Below the pieces are notes generated by a model, which was given only the letters and a program-made list of their open reading frames with translations, did no database searches and was not told the DNA's origin. Source: Sva-07 sp963716235 (lineage in GTDB: Bacteria; Actinomycetota; Acidimicrobiia; Acidimicrobiales; Ilumatobacteraceae). Taken from it: DNA of 64,000 nt. Each line of letters opens with the position of its first letter. Position 1 is the stretch's first letter. Shown here piece after piece: positions 42,070-51,594 of this stretch. A program made the position numbers and the translations under genes. The stretch lies in the NCBI GenBank assembly GCA_963716235.1, contig CAVQTE010000035.1, positions 1 through 64,000 on the forward strand, read 5' to 3'.

Positions 42070-43455
42070 ATGACCACGCGGGGTCCGTCGGCCGGACGCC
42101 GACGGATCGCGATCGGCCTCGCGATCGTTTCACTCGTGGTGGCCGGGTGCGGCAGCGACGGCAGTTCGTCGGAGTCGACGAGTGCACCTGCACCGACCGA
42201 GTCGGCGACGCCCGACGTGACCGAGGGCCCGGCATCCACCGATGCCCCAACAGCGACCGACGCCCCGACCGCGACCGATGCCGCTGCGACGACCGATGCC
42301 GGCGGCGACTTCACCGCACGCGTGCCGACGCTCGAAGCACCGACCGGCGAGCCGATGGTGATCGGGTTGATCAACACCGAGGGCGTGCCCGGGCTCGACC
42401 TCCCCGAGATCCGCGAAGACATCGAGGCGACCTTCGAGTATCTCAACGCCCACGGTGGTTTCGGAGGTCGTCCGCTCGTACTGAAGTCTTGCGCTTCGAA
42501 GGCTTCCCCTGAGACCTCGCAGGCCTGTGCGCAGGAGATCGCCGGCTCGGGCGTCGAACTCGTCCTGCTCGGACTCGATCTGTTCCCCGGCTATCCGACC
42601 TTCGATGCGAGCGCGCTGCCCGTGATCGGCCTCCTCCCGATCCTCCCGGGCGACTTCAGCGCGAACGCGCTCTTCGTCACCGGTGGGAACGCAACGTTGG
42701 GGGCAGGTATGGCAGGTGTTGCCGAGGAGAAGTTCGCTGCCGAGTCGGTGGGCATCATCAGCGCCGACAACCCGGGGTCCAATGGCACCGAGGCAGCGTT
42801 GACCGCATCGCTCGACAAGCTCGGGATCGAGTACGTCTCGATCAAGGGCGGCAACGAGGAGACCGACGCCGGGTACCAAGGCCTGATGGCTCAGGCGAAT
42901 GAGAACGACCCCGACCTGTTGGTGTCGCTCTACGACGGAGCCGGCTGTATCGGCACCATGCGCGGGCGAACGGCGCTGGGAATCACCACGCCGGTGTTGT
43001 CTGCCAGTTCGTGCGCGGCGCAGGAAGTCCTCGATCAGGTCGGCGACGATGCGCTCGGTTGGATCTTCCTGGGTGCGCAGACCAATGAGGTGACGCCGGC
43101 GACACAGATCATCGGCGAGATCATGTCGCCGGTACTCGGTGTGCCGGCCGACGAGGTGGACCCGAGCACCCTCGGACTCGGTGGCCTGGGCATCATCCAG
43201 GCCATGACGTTGGCCCAGTTCGCCGATGCGATCGCGGCCGAGGGTGGCGAGGTGACCGGGGCATCGCTGTACGACTACTTCGCAACGACGGTGACCTCAC
43301 TCTGGCCGAACGGGCTTCCGGCCGAGTGTGGCAAGGCGCCCGCCTATCCAGCAATCTGCACATTCGAATTCCCCGTCATCGAGTACACCGAGGACGGAAC
43401 ACTGCAACCGGCCGAGGGCATCGAAGTCGTGTCCGCGTTCGACTACCTCCCATGA
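42070..43455 (+). CDS. Branched-chain-amino-acid-type ABC substrate-binding lipoprotein
   Basis: A 461-residue exported lipoprotein: signal peptide with lipobox VVAGC, a 65-residue Ala/Pro/Thr linker with TDAPTA repeats, then a Peripla_BP_6 fold (GEPMVIGLINTEG, two lobes with hinge region SVGIISADNPGSNGTEAAL). Such proteins deliver amino acids, ureas or aromatic acids to LIV-type importers. No permease or ATPase of that kind is in the window, so it is an orphan. ATG 42070 is used rather than the upstream ATG at 41980. It is 38 bases from the carotenoid oxygenase start. Confidence 0.85.
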   Translation: MTTRGPSAGRRRIAIGLAIVSLVVAGCGSDGSSSESTSAPAPTESATPDVTEGPASTDAPTATDAPTATDAAATTDAGGDFTARVPTLEAPTGEPMVIGLINTEGVPGLDLPEIREDIEATFEYLNAHGGFGGRPLVLKSCASKASPETSQACAQEIAGSGVELVLLGLDLFPGYPTFDASALPVIGLLPILPGDFSANALFVTGGNATLGAGMAGVAEEKFAAESVGIISADNPGSNGTEAALTASLDKLGIEYVSIKGGNEETDAGYQGLMAQANENDPDLLVSLYDGAGCIGTMRGRTALGITTPVLSASSCAAQEVLDQVGDDALGWIFLGAQTNEVTPATQIIGEIMSPVLGVPADEVDPSTLGLGGLGIIQAMTLAQFADAIAAEGGEVTGASLYDYFATTVTSLWPNGLPAECGKAPAYPAICTFEFPVIEYTEDGTLQPAEGIEVVSAFDYLP

Positions 43456-43478
43456 GAAACTCGACTACCTCCCATGAG
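43439..43478. repeat. 18-bp tandem duplication across a stop codon
   Basis: TCGACTACCTCCCATGAG occurs at 43439-43456 and again at 43461-43478, separated by AAAC. The first copy holds the end and stop of the binding-protein gene; the second lies just before the next gene's ribosome binding site. Confidence 0.9.
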
Positions 43479-43493
43479 TAAAAGGAGATCACC

Positions 43494-44846
43494 ATGACCA
43501 TCATCGACGACAACACGCCGGTCTTCCTGCGAGGAAACGGCCGGCCGGTCACCGAAGAGCGCACGGTCACCGACCTTGCCATCACCGGTTCACTGCCGGC
43601 CGAACTCGACGGCAGGTATGTCCGCAACGGCGCCAACCCGCTCACGGGGGTCGCCGACCATCCGTTCTTCGGTGACGGCATGGTGCACGGCGTGCGTCTG
43701 CGTGACGGCAAGGCCGAGTGGTACCGCAACCGGTACGTCCAGACCCCGTTCATCTCGAACCCTGACATCAACATCCTCGACCCGGCAGTCGCCATGGACA
43801 TGAAGGCCTCGAAGGCCAATACGAATGTGATCGGCCACGCCGGCAAGATCTTCGCACTCGAGGAGGGTCACCTGCCCTACGTGCTCGACGGCGAGCTGAG
43901 CACACTCGGCACGACCGACTTCGGGGGAGCGCTCGCCAGCGCCTTCACAGCGCATCCGAAGATCTGCCCGGTCACCGGTGAACTGCTCGCCTTCGGGTAC
44001 TCCGCCTTCGAACCCTACCTCCGCTACTACCGAGTCTCGGCTGACGGTTCGATGGTGCAGAACGAGGAGATCACCGTCACCGGTCCGACGATGATGCACG
44101 ACTTCAACATCACGCAGAACCACGTGATCTTCATGGACCTTCCCGCCGTGTTCGACATCGAAGCGGCCATGCGTGGCGAGATGCCGATCCACTGGGACGA
44201 CAAGTACCCGTCACGACTCGGCGTGATGCCGCGCAACGGCACCGATGCCGACGTCCGCTGGTACGACATCAACCCCTGCTACGTCTTCCACCCGATGAAC
44301 GCCTACGAAGCCGGCGACAAGATCGTCCTCGACGTGGCCAGGCTCGATCACATCTGGCGCGACTCGATGATGGACTTCCCGAACCCGCAGTTCTGGCGGT
44401 TCACGATCGACACGACGACCGGCAAGGTCCACGAGGAGCAGGTCGACGATCGACCTGGCGAGTTCCCCCGCGTCGCCGACTCGGTGGTCGGGCTGCAGCA
44501 CCGCTTCGGCTACATGATGGGCCTGCCCGAGAACCCCACCTACGAAGAACCCATGAGCATGGCCGGCGCGATCCTGAAGTACGACCGCCAGACCGGCGCC
44601 CGTTCGGAGATCGCCCTCGGCCAGGGAAACCTCCCCGGCGAGCCTGTGTTCGTGGCCGCCGAAGGCGCGAAGAGCGAAGACGACGGCTACCTCATGACGT
44701 TCGTCTACGAGGCCGAGACCGACACGAGCCGTTTCGTCGTGATGGACGCCTCGACGATGGATGACACGCCGGTCGCGTCGATCGAGTTGCCGCGAATCCC
44801 GTTCGGGTTCCACGGCAACTGGATTCCGTCGTCCGTCGCAGACTGA
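43494..44846 (+). CDS. Carotenoid oxygenase (retinal pigment epithelial membrane protein family)
   Basis: A 450-residue iron dioxygenase cleaving double bonds of carotenoids, apocarotenoids or lignostilbenes. The four iron His ligands are recognisable: His154 (FTAHPKI), His202 (MMHDF), His266 (VFHPMN) and His440 (GFHGNW), on a seven-blade propeller. AAAAGGAG precedes the ATG. No carotenoid synthesis genes are nearby; with the binding protein upstream, an imported aromatic or apocarotenoid substrate is possible. Confidence 0.92.
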   Translation: MTIIDDNTPVFLRGNGRPVTEERTVTDLAITGSLPAELDGRYVRNGANPLTGVADHPFFGDGMVHGVRLRDGKAEWYRNRYVQTPFISNPDINILDPAVAMDMKASKANTNVIGHAGKIFALEEGHLPYVLDGELSTLGTTDFGGALASAFTAHPKICPVTGELLAFGYSAFEPYLRYYRVSADGSMVQNEEITVTGPTMMHDFNITQNHVIFMDLPAVFDIEAAMRGEMPIHWDDKYPSRLGVMPRNGTDADVRWYDINPCYVFHPMNAYEAGDKIVLDVARLDHIWRDSMMDFPNPQFWRFTIDTTTGKVHEEQVDDRPGEFPRVADSVVGLQHRFGYMMGLPENPTYEEPMSMAGAILKYDRQTGARSEIALGQGNLPGEPVFVAAEGAKSEDDGYLMTFVYEAETDTSRFVVMDASTMDDTPVASIELPRIPFGFHGNWIPSSVAD

Positions 44847-44864
44847 CCCACCTCTGCAGACCCA

Positions 44865-44915
44865 GATTTGTGTGAGCGACCATCGCCACCCGCGTTGTTG
44901 TCGCTCACACAAATC
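44865..44915. terminator. 16-bp hairpin between convergent genes
   Basis: GATTTGTGTGAGCGAC (44865-44880) pairs exactly with 44900-44915 over a 19-base loop. It lies between the carotenoid oxygenase stop (+) and the amidohydrolase stop (-). Bidirectional terminator. Confidence 0.8.
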
Positions 44916-44924
44916 GCAGGGATG

Positions 44925-46685
44925 TCACCCGCCGCGCACGAGCCGCCCGGGACGAGCGCCGGTGTCGGCATCGTCGCGACGTGTCACGACACCGTTCACC
45001 ATCGTGGCCAGATAGCCCTGCACCGGCTGGATCAGTCGGGTGCCGCCGGCGGGCAGGTCGTGGTACGCCTTGGGCGGGGCGACGGTGAGCCGATCGAGGT
45101 CGATCACGTTGATGTCGGCCCGAAGTCCGGGGGTGAGCGAGCCGCGATCGGTCATGCCGTACAGCGCCGCATTGCGGGCCGTCTGTTTGGCGACGAGGAA
45201 CTCGAGCGGGATGCGCTCACCCCGCTGCCGATCGCGCGTCCAGTACGTGAGCTGCGTGGTCGGCATCGTGGCATCGCAGATCAACGTCACGTGGGCACCG
45301 GCATCGCTCAGCCCGGTGACGGTTGCAGGGTGCACGAGCATCTCGCGGATGACGTCTTGGACCTGGTTCACGTCGAGTCCACCCATCAGGGCTCCCATCA
45401 CCTGACCATCCTGCTCGAGCAGGAAGTCGTACATCACGCTCATGATGTCCTCGCCGGTCGCCGCCGCCCGTGCACCGAGGCACTCGGACATCTCCGGCTC
45501 GTAGTTCACGGGATCGGCCAGCGGGTAGATCACCGGCGCCGCCATCTGGAACAGCGTGTAGAGATTCGCCATCGACCCGGGCTCATCGACCTTCACGTCC
45601 GCTTCGGACATGATCGCTGCCTTGATCTCTGCCTTGGCCATCTCGCGAACCCGCTCCGCCAACGGAAGCGATGACAGACGCATGTAGGTCGGACGCCGCA
45701 GGAAGGCGTGATACCCCGACAGCCCCGTGACGAGCCCGATCGGACGCGAGGACACCTGGGGGTACAGCTGCGCGCCCGCGGCGTTCATCTCCGAGGTCGT
45801 GTCGAGCATCTCGCGCCACATGTCAGCCGGGTAGTCCGGCGACTGCACGAGCGTGAACGTGACGGGACGACCGCTCTCACGCGAGACGATGTCCATCAGC
45901 GCCAGCTCCTCGATCGGCGAGTGCCGTTCGCCACCGAGCGCCTCCATCTTGCCGACCGTGCCGGACGGGATCATCTCGAAGACGCCGCTGCCGGCGGCCT
46001 TCATCGCGTGAGCGATTGCTCGCAGCTCCTCCTCGGGAGCGAACGTTCCGGGCACGGGCGATCCCCACAGCGAGCGATGCCCGATGGTGCGCGAGGTGCT
46101 GAAGCCGACGGCTCCGGCTTCCAGCGCCTCTTGCACGAGGCGCGCCATCTCGATGAGGTCGTCGGAGGTGGCGTCTTCGTTGTCGGACCCGCGTTCGCCC
46201 ATCACGTAGTAGCGCACGGCGCCGTGCGCGATCTGTGCGCCGATGTCGAGTGAGTACTCCCGCCCGGCGATGTAGTCGAGGTAGTCGGGGAAGGTCTCCC
46301 ATTGTCCCCATTCCATTCCTTCGTACAGGGCCGTTCCGGGGATGTCCTCGACGCCCTCCATCAGTTCGATCAACGACTTCTCGCCGCCCGGGCGCACGGG
46401 GGCGAATCCGACGCCGCAGTTGCCCATCACGATCGTCGTGACACCGTTGCCTGCCGACGGATCCATCACATCGTCCCAGCTCACCTGGCCGTCGTAGTGC
46501 GTGTGCACGTCGACCCACCCCGGTGTGACGATCGCTCCGTCGGCGTCGATGGTGTCGGAAGCTGCGTCGGTGATGGTGCCACCGACCTGCACGATGCGGC
46601 CGTCCTTGACGGCGACGTCGCCACGCACGGGCGGTGCGCCCGAACCGTCGACGATGGTGCCGCCCTTGATCACTTGATCGAGCAT
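44925..46685 (-). CDS. N-acyl-D-amino-acid deacylase-type amidohydrolase
   Basis: A 586-residue metallo-amidohydrolase of the D-aminoacylase group. Motifs: the N-terminal beta-sandwich MLDQVIKGGTIVDGSG, metal ligands GWVDVHTHYDGQVSWD, MGNCGVGFAPV in the substrate pocket, and LSDAGAHVTL near the C-terminus. Relatives hydrolyse N-acyl-D-amino acids or related cyclic amides; the substrate is not readable. It is 2 bases downstream of the SDR gene, so both are one transcript. Confidence 0.9.
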   Translation of the reverse strand: MLDQVIKGGTIVDGSGAPPVRGDVAVKDGRIVQVGGTITDAASDTIDADGAIVTPGWVDVHTHYDGQVSWDDVMDPSAGNGVTTIVMGNCGVGFAPVRPGGEKSLIELMEGVEDIPGTALYEGMEWGQWETFPDYLDYIAGREYSLDIGAQIAHGAVRYYVMGERGSDNEDATSDDLIEMARLVQEALEAGAVGFSTSRTIGHRSLWGSPVPGTFAPEEELRAIAHAMKAAGSGVFEMIPSGTVGKMEALGGERHSPIEELALMDIVSRESGRPVTFTLVQSPDYPADMWREMLDTTSEMNAAGAQLYPQVSSRPIGLVTGLSGYHAFLRRPTYMRLSSLPLAERVREMAKAEIKAAIMSEADVKVDEPGSMANLYTLFQMAAPVIYPLADPVNYEPEMSECLGARAAATGEDIMSVMYDFLLEQDGQVMGALMGGLDVNQVQDVIREMLVHPATVTGLSDAGAHVTLICDATMPTTQLTYWTRDRQRGERIPLEFLVAKQTARNAALYGMTDRGSLTPGLRADINVIDLDRLTVAPPKAYHDLPAGGTRLIQPVQGYLATMVNGVVTRRDDADTGARPGRLVRGG

Positions 46686-46687
46686 GA

Positions 46688-47437
46688 TCAGAGCCCCCCT
46701 GCGACGATGAGGGTCTGGCCGGTCATCCAGCTGCCTGCGGCGCTGGCGAGGTAGACGGCGGTCGACCCCATGTCGTCGGGAGTGCCGAGCCGTTTGAGGG
46801 GGATGCGTTTGTCGGCCATCTGCTCGAGCTGTGTCTCGTCGGTGTCGAGGGCAATCATCATGACCTCGGTCGGGACGTACCCGGGTGAGATCCCGTTGAC
46901 CCGCACCGACGGTGCGAGTTCGAGTGACAAGGTCTTCGTCAGCGAGTTGACGCCTGCTTTGGCTGCGGCGTAGTGGCCACTACCGGGGACCCCGCGGTCA
47001 CCGGCGGGGGAGGAGATGTTGATGATGCTCCCGCCGTCGCTCATTCGTTCAGCGGCAATGATCGAGGCACTCCACACCGAGGTGAGGTTCAGCCGAAGGC
47101 ACGCATCCCAGTCGTCCTCGGAGAGCTCCTTGAGCGGTGTTCGGATGGTCGACCCTCCGGCGTTGTTGACCCAGACGTGCAGGCCGCCGAACGTGTCGAC
47201 CGCTGCGTCGGCGAGCGCCACGAGCGCGGCCCGGTCGGTGACGTCGGTGGTGACGGCGAGCGCCTGGCCACCTGCAGCGATGATGTCGTCGGCGACCCGG
47301 GCAATGCGGTCGGCGTGGCGAGCAGCCACCACGACCGAGGCGCCGGCCTTCGCCAGGTTCTTGGCGATGCCCTCGCCGATGCCTTGGCCGCCGCCCGTGA
47401 CGACGGCGACTCTGCCGGTGAGATCGAACGCTTCCAT
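46688..47437 (-). CDS. Short-chain dehydrogenase/reductase
   Basis: A 249-residue classical SDR. TGGGQGIG (14-21) binds NAD(P), NNAG (91-94) stabilises the fold, and Ser142/143, Tyr156 and Lys160 form the catalytic set (ISSPAGDRGVPGSGHYAAAK). The alcohol or ketone substrate is unknown. It lies between the LLM oxidoreductase (82-base gap) and the amidohydrolase (2-base gap) on the same strand. Confidence 0.92.
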   Translation of the reverse strand: MEAFDLTGRVAVVTGGGQGIGEGIAKNLAKAGASVVVAARHADRIARVADDIIAAGGQALAVTTDVTDRAALVALADAAVDTFGGLHVWVNNAGGSTIRTPLKELSEDDWDACLRLNLTSVWSASIIAAERMSDGGSIINISSPAGDRGVPGSGHYAAAKAGVNSLTKTLSLELAPSVRVNGISPGYVPTEVMMIALDTDETQLEQMADKRIPLKRLGTPDDMGSTAVYLASAAGSWMTGQTLIVAGGL

Positions 47438-47519
47438 GAGACTCCTCTGGTTGTGGCGGGTTGTTGCTGGTTGTGGCCGGTTGCTCTGGATCGGGTGCCG
47501 GGGTCGGCGAGTGTGCGAC

Positions 47520-48389
47520 TCAGGCCGTCTGGCGGATCACGCTCTCGCCGAACTCGGCGAGTCGGTCGAGGCCGCCCGGGCCGGCGAAGAAGAACGCTGG
47601 GACCATGATTCGCCCGACGCCGATCGTGCTGAGCTGTTCGGCACCTGCCACCGGATCCGCCATGTGCGTGGTGAACATCGCATTGATCTCGATGCTGTTC
47701 GGATCGCGCCCGGCCGCCTCGGCCGCGGTGCGCAGTCGCGTCATCAGGCCGACGAGCCGGTCGGTGTCGCCTTCGCCCGGGAAGTAGCCGTCGGCGATTC
47801 GCACCGCCCGCGAGATGGCGGCCTCGGAGTCGCCTCCCACGAGCACCGGGATCGACTCCTGAACGGGCCGCGGGCTGCACGTGACGGGTGCGAAATCGAC
47901 GAATTCGCCGTGGAACTCGGCGTGCGGGCCGGCCCACAGCGACCGCATCGCCTCGATGTATTCGTCGTTGCGCGCGCCACGCCGTTCCCAGGGAACCCCG
48001 AGTGCATCGAACTCCTCACGCATCCAGCCGACGCCGAGCCCGAGCTCGACGCGGCCGCCCGACAGCCGGTCGAGGGTCGCGAGCTCCTTCGCGAGCACGA
48101 GCGGATTGCGCTGCGGGACGATGAGGATGCAGGTGCCGAGTCGGAGAGTCGGGGCTGCCGCCGCGGCGAACGCCAACCAGATGAGCGGATCGGGGATCGG
48201 TGTGTCGGGTTGGGCCGGGATCTTTCCGTCAGCGGTGTACGGGTAGCTGGACTCGATCGTCGTCGGCAGGACGACGTGCTCTCCACCCCAGACCGACTCG
48301 AACCCGGCAGCCTCGGCCACACGGCAGATCTCGAGGGCGGAATCGTGTTCGATTGCGATGCTGCTCGCGAATGCCAGTCCGAACTTCAT
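47520..48389 (-). CDS. LLM class F420-type oxidoreductase
   Basis: A 289-residue luciferase-like TIM barrel starting MKFGLAFASSIAIEHD. It has the actinobacterial F420-dependent features ESVWGGEHVVLP, LRLGTCILIVPQRNPLVLAKELATLDRLSGGRVELGLGVGW, and a short insertion region. Such enzymes reduce or oxidise substrates with F420H2/F420, consistent with cofE in this window. ATG 48389 is used. The specific substrate is unknown; catabolic context (SDR, amidohydrolase) is suggested by order only. Confidence 0.85.
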   Translation of the reverse strand: MKFGLAFASSIAIEHDSALEICRVAEAAGFESVWGGEHVVLPTTIESSYPYTADGKIPAQPDTPIPDPLIWLAFAAAAAPTLRLGTCILIVPQRNPLVLAKELATLDRLSGGRVELGLGVGWMREEFDALGVPWERRGARNDEYIEAMRSLWAGPHAEFHGEFVDFAPVTCSPRPVQESIPVLVGGDSEAAISRAVRIADGYFPGEGDTDRLVGLMTRLRTAAEAAGRDPNSIEINAMFTTHMADPVAGAEQLSTIGVGRIMVPAFFFAGPGGLDRLAEFGESVIRQTA

Positions 48390-48442
48390 GGTGCCTTCTG
48401 TCCCATCCCGGTCGTTCATCCTGATGACGACGCAGACGCAGA

Positions 48443-49750
48443 CTAGGGGAGCGGGTCGCTGCGTCTTCGATCGGAGAAGCCGACGCCGGCAGGCTGAGAC
48501 CCGCTGTTGACGACGATGGCTTTGGCCTCGCCGGGCGGGATCGAGAAGCGGACTTCGTCAACAGCGTGGCAACTGGCCGCTCGCACGAGTGCGGCTGCGC
48601 AGGCGAGGGCGGCGAGGCCGCCGAGCACGAAGGGCGCCCGAGGTGAGGTGGCCTGGATGACCCAGCCCATCGCCAACGCACCGACCGGCGTGCTGCCGTA
48701 CCACGCCATCTGGTGCAGCGCCATCACCCGCCCTTGCATGGATGGCTCGGTTGCCTGTTGCACGGCGACGGTGTCGACCGACTGGAAGCACGCGGAAGCG
48801 AAGCCCAGTGGGATACCGAGCAGGACGAACGTCGGGTAACTCGGAGCGACGGCGAACACGAACAGCATGGCGCCGAAGCCGGCAAGGACCCAGGCAAGCG
48901 TCCGTCGCGGGTTCGGTGTGATGCCGGCGGCGTAGACGCCGCCGAGGATCGATCCGATCGCGCTGACGCTCATCGTGATCCCGACGGCCCCGGCCCCGCG
49001 ATCGAACCCGAACCGCACCATCGAGGGGAACGTGGTCTGGAAGTTGAGGGCAACCAACCCCACGACCGCCATGACGACGAGCGGACGGCGGACATCGGGG
49101 TGATGTCGCACATGGGCGACGGCCGCTCGTAGATTGCCGCCGGCTCGAGCCGCGACCGGCCGTGGAACGAGCCGACTGCGGCTGATGCTCGCGAGGGCGA
49201 CGAAGACGGCGACATACGACACGGCGTTGGCGTAGAAGCAGGAGGCGACGCCGGTGAGTGCCACCATCGCACCGCCGAGCGCCGGGCCGACGAGCCGGGA
49301 CACCGACGCGATTGTGCTGTTGGCGGCCACGGCGCTCGGCAGATCGTCGTGTCCGACCAGCTGGAACAGGAGGGCCTGCATCGCCGGCCGTTCGACGGCC
49401 AGCAGCAGACCGGACACGAAGGTGAGGCCGTAGATCACCCAGAGGTTGTCGGTCCCGGCCGACACGACCATGCCGAACACCAGCGCCAGGGCTGCTGACA
49501 GGGCTGACGTCGTCAGCAGCAGCCGGCGGTTGTCGACCCTGTCGGCGAGTACGCCGGCCGGCGCTCCGAGGAGGAGCAACGGCAGGAACTGCAGCGCGAC
49601 GGCCATACCGAGGGAATCGCTGCGCCCGGTGACGTCGAGCACCAGCCAGGTGACCGCCAGCGCCTGGAGCCAGGTTCCGACGTTCGAGATCACCTGGCCG
49701 GCGAAGTACCGCCGGAAGTTCGCGTGCTGGAAGGCGGCGAAGCGTTCCAT
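48443..49750 (-). CDS. MFS transporter (EntS-like exporter)
   Basis: A 435-residue MFS permease with about 12 helices. The N-terminus FAAFQHANFRRYFAGQVISNVGTWLQALAVTWLVLD and the loop GVLADRVDNRRLL are typical of the EntS/macrolide-efflux class of proton-driven exporters. The ATG overlaps the stop of the ABC permease by one base (TGATG), so it is the last gene of the four-gene unit that starts with the small protein at 51572. Confidence 0.9.
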   Translation of the reverse strand: MERFAAFQHANFRRYFAGQVISNVGTWLQALAVTWLVLDVTGRSDSLGMAVALQFLPLLLLGAPAGVLADRVDNRRLLLTTSALSAALALVFGMVVSAGTDNLWVIYGLTFVSGLLLAVERPAMQALLFQLVGHDDLPSAVAANSTIASVSRLVGPALGGAMVALTGVASCFYANAVSYVAVFVALASISRSRLVPRPVAARAGGNLRAAVAHVRHHPDVRRPLVVMAVVGLVALNFQTTFPSMVRFGFDRGAGAVGITMSVSAIGSILGGVYAAGITPNPRRTLAWVLAGFGAMLFVFAVAPSYPTFVLLGIPLGFASACFQSVDTVAVQQATEPSMQGRVMALHQMAWYGSTPVGALAMGWVIQATSPRAPFVLGGLAALACAAALVRAASCHAVDEVRFSIPPGEAKAIVVNSGSQPAGVGFSDRRRSDPLP

Positions 49751-50571
49751 CACGAGTCCCGCCGGATCAGCAAGGCCGTACCGATCGCAACTGCGGCCGC
49801 AGCCCAGCAGCCGATGACCGCAGCGTTGGCGACGTTGGACAGGGCAGCAGCAAGGGTCTCGGGCGTGTCGGCGGCAGATCGGGTGCCCAGCAGGCCGTGG
49901 GCGGCGGTGAACGGCAGCAGCCGCGAGACGGTGGCGGGGACCATGCCCCGCACGAGGGTCTCGACGGCCAGGGCCCAGACGAGCACGGAGGTCACTGCGG
50001 CCGCACTGTGCCGCACGATGAGGCCGACACCGAGGCCGAGGACCGATGCGAGCGTGGTGAGCAGGAGCGCCCAGACCGCACCCGATGCCGCACCCGACAT
50101 GTCGCCGGTGTCCATCCCGCTGGCGGTGCCGCCGGCGAGTCCGCCGACGATGCCGAGCGCACCCATGGCGAAACCGAGCACTGCGGCGATGAAGGCCTTC
50201 GCCCCGATGACGATCGGCTTCGACGGTCGGGCGGTGAGAGCGCCGGCGAGCGTGCCGTGCTGCACCTCCGAGGTGAACAGCAGGGTGCCGGCGACGACGG
50301 CGAACAGCGTCGTGAGCCAGCTGGACACGAGGAAGGTGTTCCCGATGGTGAATGGCAGGTGCTCGTACGGGTCGGTCTTGACGACGTTGCCGAGGATCAG
50401 CGACATGCCGACGCCGACGACGGCGGTCAGTCCGACGAAGATCGGCGTCGCACGGACGGAGCGGAGCTTGATCCACTCGCTGCGGATGGCGGCCCGGAGG
50501 TCACGGCCGATCGGGGGCGGGACCGACGTGGAAGGCAGTGACGTGGGACGGAGGTGGGTGGTCGTGTTCAT
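49750..50571 (-). CDS. ABC-2 family permease
   Basis: A 273-residue membrane subunit with about six helices (GLTAVVGVGMSLILGNVV, WLTTLFAVVAGTLLFTSEVQHGTLAGALTARPSK and others). The EVQHGT loop is characteristic of ABC-2 permeases paired with antibiotic-type ATPases. The start is preceded by AAAGGA. It lies 27 bases after the ATPase stop and overlaps the MFS gene. Confidence 0.85.
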   Translation of the reverse strand: MNTTTHLRPTSLPSTSVPPPIGRDLRAAIRSEWIKLRSVRATPIFVGLTAVVGVGMSLILGNVVKTDPYEHLPFTIGNTFLVSSWLTTLFAVVAGTLLFTSEVQHGTLAGALTARPSKPIVIGAKAFIAAVLGFAMGALGIVGGLAGGTASGMDTGDMSGAASGAVWALLLTTLASVLGLGVGLIVRHSAAAVTSVLVWALAVETLVRGMVPATVSRLLPFTAAHGLLGTRSAADTPETLAAALSNVANAAVIGCWAAAAVAIGTALLIRRDS

Positions 50572-50598
50572 TGGAGGTCCTTTCGGGGTCGTGTCGGA

Positions 50599-51321
50599 TC
50601 AGGCGGCGGCGTAACGGGCGGCGTCGCGCGTGAGGTCGAGGACGATGTCCTCGAGGCTGAGGGAGCGGTCGCGGTCGAGGGTCTCGGCCAACGGCTCGGC
50701 GGTGATGAGGCGGCCGTCGCCGACGACCACCAGGTCGTGGGCGAAGGTGGCGAGTTCGGCAATGAAGTGGCTGGAGACGAACACCGTGCCGCCGCCGTCG
50801 GCGAAGCCGGTGAGCATCGTGCGCAGCCAGCGGATGCCGTCGGGGTCCAAGCCGTTGGCCGGCTCGTCGAGCATCAGCACCTCGGGGTCACCGAGCAGTG
50901 CGCCGGCGATGGCGAGGCGCTGGCGCATGCCGAGCGAGAAGCCGCCGACTCGCTGGTCGGCGGCGGTGTCCAGGCCGACGAGGTGCAGCACCTCGTCGAC
51001 GCGGGCTGCGGGGAGCGAGCTGAGCGCGGCCATGGCCCGGAGGTGGTTGCGAGCCGAGCGACCGGGGTGCATCGCCCGGGCGTCGAGGACCACGCCGACG
51101 GTGCGGGCAGGATCGCGGAGGTCGGCGTAGCTCGAGCCCCGATAGGTGACCTCGCCGGCGTCGAGCCGGGCGAGGCCGACCATCATGCGCATCGTGGTCG
51201 ACTTGCCGGCACCGTTCGGGCCGACGAATCCGGTGATGCGCCCGGCGGTGAGCTCGAACGACAGGTCGTCGACGACCGTGCGCCGTCCGTAGGTCTTCGT
51301 GAGATGGGAAACGGTGATCAT
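50599..51321 (-). CDS. ABC exporter ATP-binding protein
   Basis: A 240-residue ATPase with GPNGAGKST (Walker A), FSLGMRQRLAIAGAL as signature, LMLDEPANGLDP (Walker B) and SSHFIAELATFAHD (H-loop). The DEPANGLDP form is typical of bacitracin/lantibiotic-type and antibiotic exporters. Its ATG overlaps the stop of the upstream small gene by four bases, and the permease follows after 27. Confidence 0.92.
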   Translation of the reverse strand: MITVSHLTKTYGRRTVVDDLSFELTAGRITGFVGPNGAGKSTTMRMMVGLARLDAGEVTYRGSSYADLRDPARTVGVVLDARAMHPGRSARNHLRAMAALSSLPAARVDEVLHLVGLDTAADQRVGGFSLGMRQRLAIAGALLGDPEVLMLDEPANGLDPDGIRWLRTMLTGFADGGGTVFVSSHFIAELATFAHDLVVVGDGRLITAEPLAETLDRDRSLSLEDIVLDLTRDAARYAAA

Positions 51322-51572
51322 GAGGTGCTCCTCGGGTCTGATGTGGGGATGGATGCGGCCGCAGTGACCGGGGTGATGGAGATCAACTCGGCGTTGATCG
51401 ATGCCAGGTACGCCACGAGGCCGTGCAGGTGCGACGCATCACGGACAGTGCCGACGAGCCGGGTGGGACCGGCCTCGCCGAGGTCGACGGCGAAGTCGTC
51501 CAGGAACGGACCGAGCAGGTTGGGGCCGAGCCGGCCCCGGAGCACGATCTCGTGGGTGTGTACATCTGGCAT
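51318..51572 (-). CDS. Small conserved-looking protein heading the ABC/MFS unit
   Basis: An 84-residue protein starting MPDVHTHEIVLRGRLG. It has an alternating strand-helix pattern (EIVLRGRLGPNLLGPFLDDF, RLVGTVRDASHLHGLVAYLASINAELISITPV) resembling an ACT/ferredoxin-like small fold. No signal peptide or helix in membrane. Its stop overlaps the ATPase ATG (ATGA). I do not recognise its function; a regulatory role with the divergent LuxR-type gene is possible from position. Confidence 0.6.
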   Translation of the reverse strand: MPDVHTHEIVLRGRLGPNLLGPFLDDFAVDLGEAGPTRLVGTVRDASHLHGLVAYLASINAELISITPVTAAASIPTSDPRSTS

Positions 51573-51594
51573 GCCCCTACGGTCACACCGGACC

